DNA of 64,000 bases from Candidatus Dechloromonas phosphorivorans. Lineage in GTDB: Bacteria > Pseudomonadota > Gammaproteobacteria > Burkholderiales > Rhodocyclaceae. The stretch spans positions 38,009 to 102,008 of the forward strand of contig JADKIP010000001.1 in assembly GCA_016721185.1 (NCBI GenBank), given 5' to 3'. The notes beneath the pieces were generated by a model. That model was not told where the DNA came from, did no database searches, and worked only from the letters and a program-made list of their open reading frames with translations. Both the position numbers and the translations under genes were made by a program. Positions 27,495 through 35,453 of the stretch are shown here, piece by piece. Position 1 is the first letter of the stretch. Each line of letters begins with the position of its first letter.

Positions 27495-27973
27495 AATCCC
27501 GTCACAAGAAGCTGGCACTGATCGGTGGCGCCCTCGCCATCATCGGCATTATTGCGGCACTGGTCCTCAACGCCCTGAACAGCAATATCGCCCTCTACAT
27601 CACGCCGACTGACATCGCTGCCGGCAAGGCACCGCAAGACAAGATCTTCCGCATCGGCGGCATGGTCAAGGAAGGCAGTATCAAACGTCAGGCCGACGGC
27701 GTCACCATCGCCTTCATCATTACCGACACTGAAAAAGACATCACCGTGAACTACAAGGGCATCCTCCCCGACCTTTTCATGGAAGGCAAAGGCGCTGTCG
27801 CCCAGGGCAAACTGGTCGCCGATGGCAGCTTTACCGCCAGCGAAGTGCTGGCCAAGCATGACGAAAACTACATGCCGCCGGAAGCCGCCCAAGCGGTGAA
27901 TGATGCGCAGGCACGAGCCGCAGCGGGCGCCAAGATGCCCGAGACCAGCCCGGCCGCCAAGCCCACTTACTAA
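27491..27973 (+). CDS. ccmE: Periplasmic haem chaperone CcmE
   Basis: A 160-residue membrane-anchored OB-fold chaperone that carries haem to CcmF. The N-terminus is KSRHKKLALIGGALAIIG (anchor), and the haem-binding histidine lies in LAKHDENYMPPE (His123). The tail after that is Ala/Pro-rich and dispensable in the family. Followed by a 61-base gap before ccmF, the only real gap in the operon. Confidence 0.95.
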   Translation: MKSRHKKLALIGGALAIIGIIAALVLNALNSNIALYITPTDIAAGKAPQDKIFRIGGMVKEGSIKRQADGVTIAFIITDTEKDITVNYKGILPDLFMEGKGAVAQGKLVADGSFTASEVLAKHDENYMPPEAAQAVNDAQARAAAGAKMPETSPAAKPTY

Positions 27974-28034
27974 ATGCAATCAATCAGTTTGATCTTGGCT
28001 CCCACCCCAAAGACCGACCAGAAAGCCGCCTGAC

Positions 28035-30029
28035 ATGATCCCAGAACTCGGTAATTTCGCCCTCATTCTTGCGGCCATCGTCGCCCTCATTCTCGGCACC
28101 CTGCCATTGATTGGGGCCCACACCAACCGGACCGCCTGGGTTGCAGTGGCCCGGCCGGCCGCCAGCGCGATGGCCTTCCTGGTGACTTTCTCCTTCGTTT
28201 GCCTGGCGCACGCTTTCGTCAATAACGATTTCTCGGTGGTGTACGTCGCCCAGCATTCCAATTCGCTGCTCCCCCTCCAATACCGCATCGCGGCGGTCTG
28301 GGGCGGTCACGAGGGCTCGCTGTTGCTCTGGATGCTGATGCTGACCTGGTGGGCTTTCGGCGTCGCCATGCTTTCCCGCCAGTTGCCCGACACGATGGTG
28401 GCCCGCGTTCTTGGCACACTCGGCCTGGTCGCTTTCGGTTTCATGCTGTTCATTCTTTTCACCTCCAACCCCTTTGACCGGCTACTGCCCGGCGCGTTGG
28501 AAGGCAAGGATTTGAACCCTTTGCTGCAGGACTTCGGTCTGGTCATCCACCCGCCGCTGCTCTACATGGGCTACGTCGGTTTCTCGGTTGCCTTCGCCTT
28601 TGCTATCGCAGCCTTGCTTTCCGGTCAGTTGGACGCCGCCTGGGCACGCTGGTCGCGCCCCTGGACGATGGCGGCCTGGTGCTTCCTGACCCTTGGTATC
28701 GCCATGGGGTCATGGTGGGCCTATTACGAACTGGGCTGGGGCGGCTGGTGGTTCTGGGACCCGGTCGAAAATGCTTCATTCATGCCCTGGCTGGTCGGCA
28801 CGGCGCTGATTCACAGCCTAGCGGTCACCGAAAAACGCGGCAGCTTCAAAAACTGGACGGTGTTGCTGGCGATTTCTGCCTTCTCGCTGTCGCTGCTTGG
28901 CACCTTCCTGGTTCGTTCCGGCGTCCTGACTTCAGTACACGCATTTGCCACCGACCCGACGCGCGGCATTTTCATCCTGATCTTCCTGGTTGCCGTCATT
29001 GGCAGCTCGCTGGCGCTCTTCGCCTGGCGGGCGCCCAAGGTGGGCCTGGGGGGGCGCTTCGCATTGGTCTCGCGGGAGTCGATGCTGCTCACCAATAACG
29101 TCCTGCTGGTCGTCGCCTGCGCCACCGTGCTGCTGGGCACCCTTTATCCGCTACTCATCGATGCTCTCGGCGTCGGCAAAATCTCGGTCGGGCCACCGTA
29201 TTTCAACGCCGTTTTCGTCCCGGTCATGTCGCCGCTGCTTTTCCTGATGGCAATCGGTCCTTTTGCCAACTGGAAAGAAGCCTCGATTCCGGAAATCCTC
29301 CGCACCCTGCGCTGGGCCTTTGCCGCCTCGGTGGTCGTTGCCATCGCCATTCCGCTCGCTTATGGCGAATGGACCACCTTGACCGCACTAGGGCTACTAC
29401 TCGCTGCCTGGGTCACCTTGGCCTCGGTCGTCAACTTCGTCGGGCGGGTTCAACACACGCGCGCCGGGCGTTCATTCCTGTCGGCAGCACTGTCGCAACC
29501 GCGCAGTTTTGTCGGCATGAATGTGGCCCACATCGGTATCGCCGTCTTCGTCGTCGGCGTCACGATGGTGAATAGTTTCGAGGAAGAAAAAGACGTCAAG
29601 ATGGCGCCGGGCGAGACGGTTACGGTCGCCGGCTACACCTTCACGTTCAACGGTGTCAAGGCGGTGCAAGGCGCCAATTACCTGGCCTCGCAGGGCGATT
29701 TCGATCTTGCGGTCAACGGTAAATTCCAGCGCAAAATGAACCCGGAAAAGCGCACTTACCAATCCTCCTCCATGCCGATGACCGAGGCTGCGATTGATGC
29801 CGGTCTGGTGCGCGATGTCTATGTTTCACTCGGTGAGCCGATTGACCGCAACAAGCCCGAAGCCGAATGGGCCGTCCGCGTTTATTACAAACCCTTCGTC
29901 GACTGGATCTGGGGCGGCTGTGCGCTGATGGCTTTCGGCGGGCTGCTCGCTGCACTCGATCGGCGCTACCGCGTCAAATCCCGTTCTTCAGCGCCGATCA
30001 GTACCCCGGCAGGAAGCCAACACGCATGA
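28035..30029 (+). CDS. ccmF: Cytochrome c haem lyase subunit CcmF
   Basis: A 664-residue polytopic membrane protein that, with CcmH/CcmI, attaches haem to apocytochrome CXXCH sites. The WWD motif is present as GWGGWWFWDPVENASFMPWL (about residues 235-254), preceded by the WGGHEGSLLLW block and followed by HSLAVTEKRGSFKNWT. Periplasmic domain at 500-620. Stop overlaps the ccmG start (ATGA). Confidence 0.95.
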   Translation: MIPELGNFALILAAIVALILGTLPLIGAHTNRTAWVAVARPAASAMAFLVTFSFVCLAHAFVNNDFSVVYVAQHSNSLLPLQYRIAAVWGGHEGSLLLWMLMLTWWAFGVAMLSRQLPDTMVARVLGTLGLVAFGFMLFILFTSNPFDRLLPGALEGKDLNPLLQDFGLVIHPPLLYMGYVGFSVAFAFAIAALLSGQLDAAWARWSRPWTMAAWCFLTLGIAMGSWWAYYELGWGGWWFWDPVENASFMPWLVGTALIHSLAVTEKRGSFKNWTVLLAISAFSLSLLGTFLVRSGVLTSVHAFATDPTRGIFILIFLVAVIGSSLALFAWRAPKVGLGGRFALVSRESMLLTNNVLLVVACATVLLGTLYPLLIDALGVGKISVGPPYFNAVFVPVMSPLLFLMAIGPFANWKEASIPEILRTLRWAFAASVVVAIAIPLAYGEWTTLTALGLLLAAWVTLASVVNFVGRVQHTRAGRSFLSAALSQPRSFVGMNVAHIGIAVFVVGVTMVNSFEEEKDVKMAPGETVTVAGYTFTFNGVKAVQGANYLASQGDFDLAVNGKFQRKMNPEKRTYQSSSMPMTEAAIDAGLVRDVYVSLGEPIDRNKPEAEWAVRVYYKPFVDWIWGGCALMAFGGLLAALDRRYRVKSRSSAPISTPAGSQHA

Positions 30030-30610
30030 ATCGTTATTTCTGGATCCTCGGCGCCTTCGTCGCGCTTGTCGCTTTGCTCGCAGTCGGCCTCGGCCTCAAC
30101 CCGCGCGATGTCCCTTCGCCGCTGGTGGGTAAACCGGCGCCAGCCTTTACCTTGCCCGTGCTTGCGGCACCTGAAACAACACTGAGTCCGAAAGACATGC
30201 AGGGCAAAGTCTGGCTACTGAATGTCTGGGCCTCGTGGTGCGTTTCCTGCCGTCAGGAACACCCAGTACTTGTCGAGTTTTCAAGAATAGCGAGCGTTCC
30301 GCTGCTTGGCTTGAATTACAAGGAAGTCCGTGGTGACGGCGGTTTCGACATGGGCAAGATGTCGGCCGACGAGGAAAAAAAGCTCGCCTTCCAGCGCGCC
30401 AGCCAGTGGCTGTCCCAGCATGGAAATCCTTACACCGCGACCATCATGGACCTCGACGGTCGCGTCGGCATCGATTACGGCGTTTATGGTGTGCCGGAAA
30501 CCTACGTCATCGACAAGGCAGGCGTTATCCGGATGAAACACACCGGCCCGATTTCGCCGGAAATTCTGAGCAAGAAAATCATGCCGCTACTGGCGGAGTT
30601 GAACAAATGA
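30026..30610 (+). CDS. ccmG: Thiol:disulfide interchange protein CcmG (DsbE)
   Basis: A 194-residue membrane-anchored thioredoxin-like protein that keeps apocytochrome cysteines reduced. One N-terminal helix (WILGAFVALVALLAVGLGL), then the thioredoxin fold with the active site WASWCVSCRQEHP (Cys72, Cys75) and the cis-proline loop YGVYGVPETYVID. An in-frame upstream extension into ccmF is rejected because the ATGA overlap start fits the family N-terminus. Confidence 0.95.
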   Translation: MNRYFWILGAFVALVALLAVGLGLNPRDVPSPLVGKPAPAFTLPVLAAPETTLSPKDMQGKVWLLNVWASWCVSCRQEHPVLVEFSRIASVPLLGLNYKEVRGDGGFDMGKMSADEEKKLAFQRASQWLSQHGNPYTATIMDLDGRVGIDYGVYGVPETYVIDKAGVIRMKHTGPISPEILSKKIMPLLAELNK

Positions 30611-31095
30611 TCAGCCGCAACTTCGCTCTGATCCTCGTTTTTGCCTCATTTTTCGGGTTGACCGCAGCATTGCCCACCATGGCCGAAGAAGCAGCCCCGT
30701 TGGCCGCCGATCCGGTCGCCGAAAAGCGTTTGCTCGAACTCTCGAATGAACTGCGTTGCCTGGTCTGCCAGAACCAGACCATTGCCGACTCCAATGCCGA
30801 ACTCGCCGTCGATTTGCGCCGGGAAATCCGCGGCATGATTCAGGCAGGCAAAACCAATCCGGAAATCATCGATTTCATGGTTGTCCGATATGGCGATTTC
30901 GTCCTCTATCGCCCACCCGTCAAGGGCATCACGCTATTGCTCTGGGGCGGCCCGATCGCCCTGATGCTTATCGGATTTTTCATCATGCAGCGCTACCTGC
31001 GCCAGCGCGCCAAGCGTGTTGCCAAAGATCAGCCACTCACCGCCGACGAGGCACAGCGCGCTGAGGCGCTGCTCAAGGAACTCGATCCCAAATGA
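30607..31095 (+). CDS. ccmH: Cytochrome c-type biogenesis protein CcmH
   Basis: A 162-residue periplasmic thiol reductant anchored by a C-terminal helix. The signal peptide is FALILVFASFFGLTAALPTMA, the redox motif is CLVCQNQ (Cys51, Cys54), and the helix is ITLLLWGGPIALMLIGFF. It is the short CcmH without the TPR part, which is separate as CcmI. The exact 12-mer at 30657-30668 encodes GLTAA inside the signal peptide. ATGA overlap at both ends. Confidence 0.95.
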   Translation: MISRNFALILVFASFFGLTAALPTMAEEAAPLAADPVAEKRLLELSNELRCLVCQNQTIADSNAELAVDLRREIRGMIQAGKTNPEIIDFMVVRYGDFVLYRPPVKGITLLLWGGPIALMLIGFFIMQRYLRQRAKRVAKDQPLTADEAQRAEALLKELDPK

Positions 31096-31937
31096 CTCTG
31101 TTTGCCATTTTCGCCACCATCTTGCTATTGGTGGTCAGCGCCATTATTTTGCCGCCGCTGTGGCGCGGCCTTCGTGCCAACGACGCACCAGCCAACCGTA
31201 AAGCCACCAATCTGGCTATTTTCCGCGACCAACTGACTGAACTGGAGCGCGAAAAGAACGAGGGAACGCTGGCTGCAAGCGATTTTGAACCCGCCAAACG
31301 CGAATTGCAGCGTCGTATGCTTGAAGAGGTTGAACCTGAAAGCGAAGCGGCGCTTGCCACGCCAGCGATCAACACGCCTAGCCGCAAGACCGCCCTGCTT
31401 ATTTTCCTCTTGATGCCGCTGCTGGCAGTCGCTGGTTATGCCCTGCTCGGGAATACCAAAGCGCTGGATCCGGCCCAAACTGCCGCACCGCAGCAAATGA
31501 CGGCTGACCAGATCAAGGGTATGGTCGAAAAATTGGCCGAGCGCATGAAGGCCAACCCGGACGATCTGAAAGGCTGGTTGATGCTGGCCCGCTCCTACAA
31601 AACGATGGATCGCTTTGAAGAGGCCGCCGAGGCTTATGGCAAAGCGGAGAAAATGGTCAACGAAGATCCTGATTTGCTGGCCAGCTACGCTGAAACGCTG
31701 GCCATTGCCAATGGCAAAGGCCTGAAGGGCAAGCCGACTCAGTTAATTGAGCGGGCGCTCAAGCTTGACCCCAAGCATTCCCATTCACTTTTCCTCGCCG
31801 GTGCCGCCGCGATGGAGGCCGGTGAAAACAAGAAGGCAATCGCCTACTGGGAAACCTTGTTGCCTGCCGTCGAGCCCGGTTCGGAAATCGACCAGATGCT
31901 GCGCAACGGTATCGAGAAAATGAAAGCGGGTAAGTAA
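31092..31937 (+). CDS. ccmI: Cytochrome c-type biogenesis protein CcmI (TPR)
   Basis: A 281-residue apocytochrome chaperone: N-terminal helix (FAIFATILLLVVSAIIL), a short cytoplasmic loop (FRDQLTELEREKNEGTL), a second helix (TALLIFLLMPLLAVAGYALL) and a periplasmic TPR region (DDLKGWLMLARSYKTMDRFEEAAEAYGKA). The last gene of the Ccm series; napF starts three bases after its stop. Confidence 0.93.
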   Translation: MTLFAIFATILLLVVSAIILPPLWRGLRANDAPANRKATNLAIFRDQLTELEREKNEGTLAASDFEPAKRELQRRMLEEVEPESEAALATPAINTPSRKTALLIFLLMPLLAVAGYALLGNTKALDPAQTAAPQQMTADQIKGMVEKLAERMKANPDDLKGWLMLARSYKTMDRFEEAAEAYGKAEKMVNEDPDLLASYAETLAIANGKGLKGKPTQLIERALKLDPKHSHSLFLAGAAAMEAGENKKAIAYWETLLPAVEPGSEIDQMLRNGIEKMKAGK

Positions 31938-31940
31938 GAC

Positions 31941-32420
31941 ATGGTTGATGCCAGTCGCCGTGGCTTCTTCCGCGGTCGACCGCGCCCCAAGGCGGAAATC
32001 AGGCCGCCCTGGGCACTGGCTGAATCCCTTTTTACGGATTGCTGTACCCGTTGCAACGACTGCATTGATGCCTGCCCGGAGCAGATTATTGTTATCGGCG
32101 ATGGTGGCTATCCGACCATCAACTTCAAGCGCGGTGAATGCACGTTTTGTGCTGACTGTGTCAGCGCCTGCAAACCGCTGGCGCTGGTCCGCGGCGAAGA
32201 TCAACCCGGCTGGACCCATAAAGCTGTCATTGCCGATAGCTGCCTGCCGCATCGGGGCGTCGAATGCCGGGTCTGCGAAGACTTCTGCGACGCCCGCGCC
32301 ATTCGCTTTTCACCCCGCCTCGGTGGCAGCCCGCTGCCGGTCATTGCAGCGGAGAAATGCACCGGTTGTGGCGCCTGCCTCGCCCCTTGCCCGGTCAACG
32401 CCATTTCGATCGCCGTTTAG
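31941..32420 (+). CDS. napF: Ferredoxin-type protein NapF
   Basis: A 159-residue cytoplasmic iron-sulfur protein with three ferredoxin-like cysteine clusters: CTRCNDCIDACP (about 35-46), CTFCADCVSACK (about 68-79) and CTGCGACLAPCP (about 139-150), plus the CRVCEDFC block. The N-terminal DASRRGFFRGR is typical of NapF. NapF assists maturation of periplasmic nitrate reductase NapA. Finding it joined to ccm (3-base gap) links c-cytochrome assembly to nitrate respiration; nap structural genes are not in this window. Confidence 0.92.
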   Translation: MVDASRRGFFRGRPRPKAEIRPPWALAESLFTDCCTRCNDCIDACPEQIIVIGDGGYPTINFKRGECTFCADCVSACKPLALVRGEDQPGWTHKAVIADSCLPHRGVECRVCEDFCDARAIRFSPRLGGSPLPVIAAEKCTGCGACLAPCPVNAISIAV

Positions 32421-32581
32421 CCAACGCTAACCAGGCCACCGGCCTCCCGGTCGAACCAAAGCGCTACGCTTCGTTGGCCACCCTCAATTCAAGCCCCCTG
32501 CCAAAGCCCTGACAAACCCCTGCGCCGGCAGCGCCAATATGCTTTAATTAGCAAATAAACCAAACGTAGGGAGTGACCTTG

Positions 32582-33511
32582 ATGACCCAGAAGTTCCGCC
32601 TTGTCACCCGCAGCGATTTTGATGGCCTGGTCTGCGCCGTGCTGCTCAATGAATTGAACCTGATCGACGACATCAAGTTCGTGCACCCGAAAGACATGCA
32701 GGACGGCAAGGTTGAAATCACCGCGAATGACATCACCACCAACCTGCCCTACGTTGCTGCAGCCCACCTCGCTTTCGACCATCACCTCTCGGAAACCATT
32801 CGCAATACGGGCGAGCGCAAGAATCACATCATTGAAGCAGAAGCGCCCTCGGCGGCCCGCGTTGTCTATAACTACTACGGTGGCAAGTCCAATTTCCCGA
32901 CCATCGCCGACGACATGATGGATGCGGTCGACAAAGCCGATTCGGCACAATTCAGCCGCGATGAAATCCTCAACCCAAGCGGCTGGGTGCTGCTCAATTA
33001 CCTGATGGATGCCCGCACCGGCCTTGGCCGTTTCCGCGAATTCCGGATCAGCAACTACACGCTGATGATGGACCTGATCAAATACTGTCGTAACCACAAT
33101 ATCGACGAAATTCTCGAACTGGCCGACGTCAAGGAACGGGTCGAGCTCTATTTCGAACAGGCAGAGAAGGCCAAGGAACAACTCCTGCGCTGCACGACCG
33201 TACATAAGAACTTGGCCGTGCTTGACCTGCGTGATGAAGAAACAATCTGGGCAACCAACCGTTTCATGATCTACGCCCTATTTCCGCAGACCAATATTTC
33301 CATTCACATTCTTTGGGGCGTGCAGAAACAAAATACGGTTTTTGCCACCGGCAAATCAATTCTGGATCGCGGCAGCAAAACCAATGTCGGTGAGTTGATG
33401 CTGGAGTTCGGCGGTGGCGGCCATCAGGCAGCCGGCACCTGTCAGGTCGATAACGATCAGGCGGCAGCGACTTTGCAGACCCTGATCACCCGCATCAACA
33501 CCGAAGGCTGA
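32582..33511 (+). CDS. DHH/DHHA1-family phosphoesterase
   Basis: A 309-residue protein with DHH-family motifs: VTRSDFDGLVCAVLL (metal-binding Asp), LAFDHHLSE (DHH), DAVDKADSAQFS, and the C-terminal DHHA1 glycine motif FGGGGHQAAGT. Relatives hydrolyse oligonucleotides, cyclic dinucleotides or polyphosphate; which one applies cannot be read here. I start at ATG 32582 with AGGGAG 8 bases upstream rather than the GTG at 32573. Its stop codon abuts that of the convergent gene at 33512. Confidence 0.82.
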   Translation: MTQKFRLVTRSDFDGLVCAVLLNELNLIDDIKFVHPKDMQDGKVEITANDITTNLPYVAAAHLAFDHHLSETIRNTGERKNHIIEAEAPSAARVVYNYYGGKSNFPTIADDMMDAVDKADSAQFSRDEILNPSGWVLLNYLMDARTGLGRFREFRISNYTLMMDLIKYCRNHNIDEILELADVKERVELYFEQAEKAKEQLLRCTTVHKNLAVLDLRDEETIWATNRFMIYALFPQTNISIHILWGVQKQNTVFATGKSILDRGSKTNVGELMLEFGGGGHQAAGTCQVDNDQAAATLQTLITRINTEG

Positions 33512-33520
33512 TCAGCCTTC
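33503..33520. repeat. 18-bp palindrome formed by two convergent gene ends
   Basis: GAAGGCTGATCAGCCTTC is perfectly palindromic: each strand reads GAA GGC TGA, so both convergent proteins end in Glu-Gly-stop. It could act as a small bidirectional hairpin but has no T-tract. Confidence 0.6.
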
Positions 33521-33775
33521 AGGCGGAGGCGGCGGAATGAGCGGCGGCGGTGAAAAACCCAACTCGATCATCTCCGTCTCCACCTTGATGCGCAGCACCA
33601 GCAGGCCGCGCAGGTTATCGCGGGCCTTGTCCGTAACCCAGGTATTGTGGTGATCGCTCAAACAGGCTTCAATCTCGTAACGATTGGCCAGATTGACCCC
33701 ACAAATAGCCGCGTAATGACGGATCTCGTGATCGAGATCGGCCAGTTCCTTGTCGTAATTTTCAAATCCACTCAT
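33512..33775 (-). CDS. Small hypothetical protein
   Basis: An 87-residue protein, MSGFENYDKELADLDHEIRHYA at the start, with conserved-looking CLSDHHNTWVTDKARDNLRGLLVLRIKVE and a proline-rich end (FSPPPLIPPPPPEG). No family recognised. I start at 33775, preceded by GAGAAG; the upstream extension to 33961 runs over the neighbouring gene and is low-complexity. It is divergent from the gene at 33805 with only 29 bases between. Confidence 0.6.
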   Translation of the reverse strand: MSGFENYDKELADLDHEIRHYAAICGVNLANRYEIEACLSDHHNTWVTDKARDNLRGLLVLRIKVETEMIELGFSPPPLIPPPPPEG

Positions 33776-33804
33776 CTTCTCAGGATACCTTGATCGGAGG
33801 GTCT

Positions 33805-35328
33805 GTGCACTTCCCATCCCTACCCGAACCGCGCAAAGATATCGCCCCGGCCTTTCACGACTTGAACTCGGCCCGGAGCTGGTTGGCGACGCAACCGAAG
33901 GCCCAGGCCCCGCACATGCTGGTGGCGCTATGTGCGCAAATCGAAGCGATTGATGCCACACCGCAGCTGCCTTTGTCTGCCATTGAGCAGCTCAACCTCA
34001 TGCGCACGGCTGCTATCCCGGCGCTGGAAACACTCGAGTCCCGCTTCAATCGCAAACCTCTCCCGATGCAGGAGGAGGACCAGCGTAGTTTTGAATTGGT
34101 ACAACGGCTGTGGACTCAGCTCGGCATCGCCTACCTTCGCCGCGTCGCCGACTTACCCTCCAGCGGCCAGTCTCTGGCCCTCAATCGGGCTGCCAGCGCC
34201 TTCCAGATGGCTGAGTACGCCCATTTCCAGGCTTCGCGCGAATGTCCGGCCTTACTCGATCAACTTTTGTTTGAAATTCTCGCTCAGGCAAGCCAAAGCA
34301 AGCTCCTGCAACACCCCCTGGCTGACCCGGACTTTCCCCACCTCGGTGAGGCAAGCATCGCCGGCCACCTGAGTTGGGCTTTCTTGCTCCGCGTGATCGC
34401 CCCCTACCACCTCAGTGCCAGCCAGTTGGCCGTTGCCAACCGGGCAATCAGTCGTTGGCGGGAGCTTTGCGAGTTTCAACTCGAACCGGAATCTGGCCCC
34501 AAGAGCCAGGCAGTCGATCTTGGCCGGCTTCAGGACAGCCCATTGCCGGCCAACCTGCCGCGCTGGCTGAGTGTCCGCGCCCTGGTTCGCAAAAGCCGCC
34601 GACGTATCGAAGCGATCCAGGGCGGCGAATCGCCGGAGGCGTTAAAACTGGGCCGCGAACTATCGCCCACCGCCTGCATTCGTTTGCTCAAAGAGATCAA
34701 CCGCAGCCTGCGGGCAAAACAGGAAAAACCCTCAACCGAAACTGGCGAGATCGAACTCAGCTTCGGCTGCGAAGATGCCTACGCGGTATTCCGCGAGGAA
34801 CTGCTCAATCCGTTCACCAGCCAGGGGACCCAAAGCGCCTCGTTGTCGCATCAGCGCATCGCCATGTTTGGCTTTGACCGCCTTTCGCAGATGCCGACCG
34901 CAGTCAAAACCTTGAATATTCCCGGAGAACTCTGGCATCTGATCGATGGCAGGGCAATCCGCCCCCTTGAGCCGCCCGGTAGCCGCCACATTTCCCCCAG
35001 CCTGATTGCCTCGCGCCAGCACGGCAAACCCCGCCTTGGGGTGATGCTCGGCCTGCAAAGCACCCGGGAAGGCGTGCTGAGTGCAACGCTTCAGTGGCTC
35101 GAAGGGCGCGTTGAGACTGGCTGGATCAAACAACGCGACACCAAAATTCCCGCTTTTCTGCTGCGGGATAACGGCAATCTATCGCTGATTCTTCCCGCCA
35201 ATGTCCGCCCTAATCTCGACATACCCTACCCCCTGGAGGGTGCCTCGATCAAACGCGTCGTCCCAGCCGAAGTGCTGGAGCGCGGCATGGACTTTGTTCT
35301 TTACGACTGCCGGCTGGAGTCGAATTAA
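33805..35328 (+). CDS. Uncharacterised protein (possible cyclic-di-GMP-binding family of betaproteobacteria)
   Basis: A 507-residue soluble protein without signal peptide or obvious catalytic motif. The beginning (FPSLPEPRKDIAPAFHDLNSARSWLATQ) and the layout of a mostly helical N-terminal 280 residues followed by a beta-rich C-terminal part (KPRLGVMLGLQSTREG, AFLLRDNGNLSLILP) resemble a betaproteobacterial family sometimes labelled cyclic-di-GMP-binding or 'molecular chaperone'; I am not certain of this. The C-terminal part could be PilZ-like, but no clear RxxxR...DxSxxG pair was found. Start GTG 33805 is chosen for CGGAGGG 4 bases upstream; a TTG at 33790 is the alternative. Confidence 0.6.
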   Translation: MHFPSLPEPRKDIAPAFHDLNSARSWLATQPKAQAPHMLVALCAQIEAIDATPQLPLSAIEQLNLMRTAAIPALETLESRFNRKPLPMQEEDQRSFELVQRLWTQLGIAYLRRVADLPSSGQSLALNRAASAFQMAEYAHFQASRECPALLDQLLFEILAQASQSKLLQHPLADPDFPHLGEASIAGHLSWAFLLRVIAPYHLSASQLAVANRAISRWRELCEFQLEPESGPKSQAVDLGRLQDSPLPANLPRWLSVRALVRKSRRRIEAIQGGESPEALKLGRELSPTACIRLLKEINRSLRAKQEKPSTETGEIELSFGCEDAYAVFREELLNPFTSQGTQSASLSHQRIAMFGFDRLSQMPTAVKTLNIPGELWHLIDGRAIRPLEPPGSRHISPSLIASRQHGKPRLGVMLGLQSTREGVLSATLQWLEGRVETGWIKQRDTKIPAFLLRDNGNLSLILPANVRPNLDIPYPLEGASIKRVVPAEVLERGMDFVLYDCRLESN

Positions 35329-35329
35329 A

Positions 35330-35353
35330 AAGGCCTGTCCGGAGACAGGCCTT
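35330..35353 (-). terminator. Terminator shared by convergent transcripts
   Basis: AAGGCCTGTC-CGGA-GACAGGCCTT is a perfect 10-bp hairpin. Read on the minus strand it is followed by TTTAATT, ending the mcm-meaB-pccB-pccA transcript; it also sits directly after the stop of the plus-strand gene. The complementary 12-mer lies 40 bases away (35394-35405). Confidence 0.75.
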
Positions 35354-35453
35354 CAAGGCGGCAAATCAGGGAAATCACGGCCCACCCCGATCTGCTGCGG
35401 TCAACCGCCGATTTTGCTTAAAAACCGGCGCCTGAACAACGAGTTACACAAAT

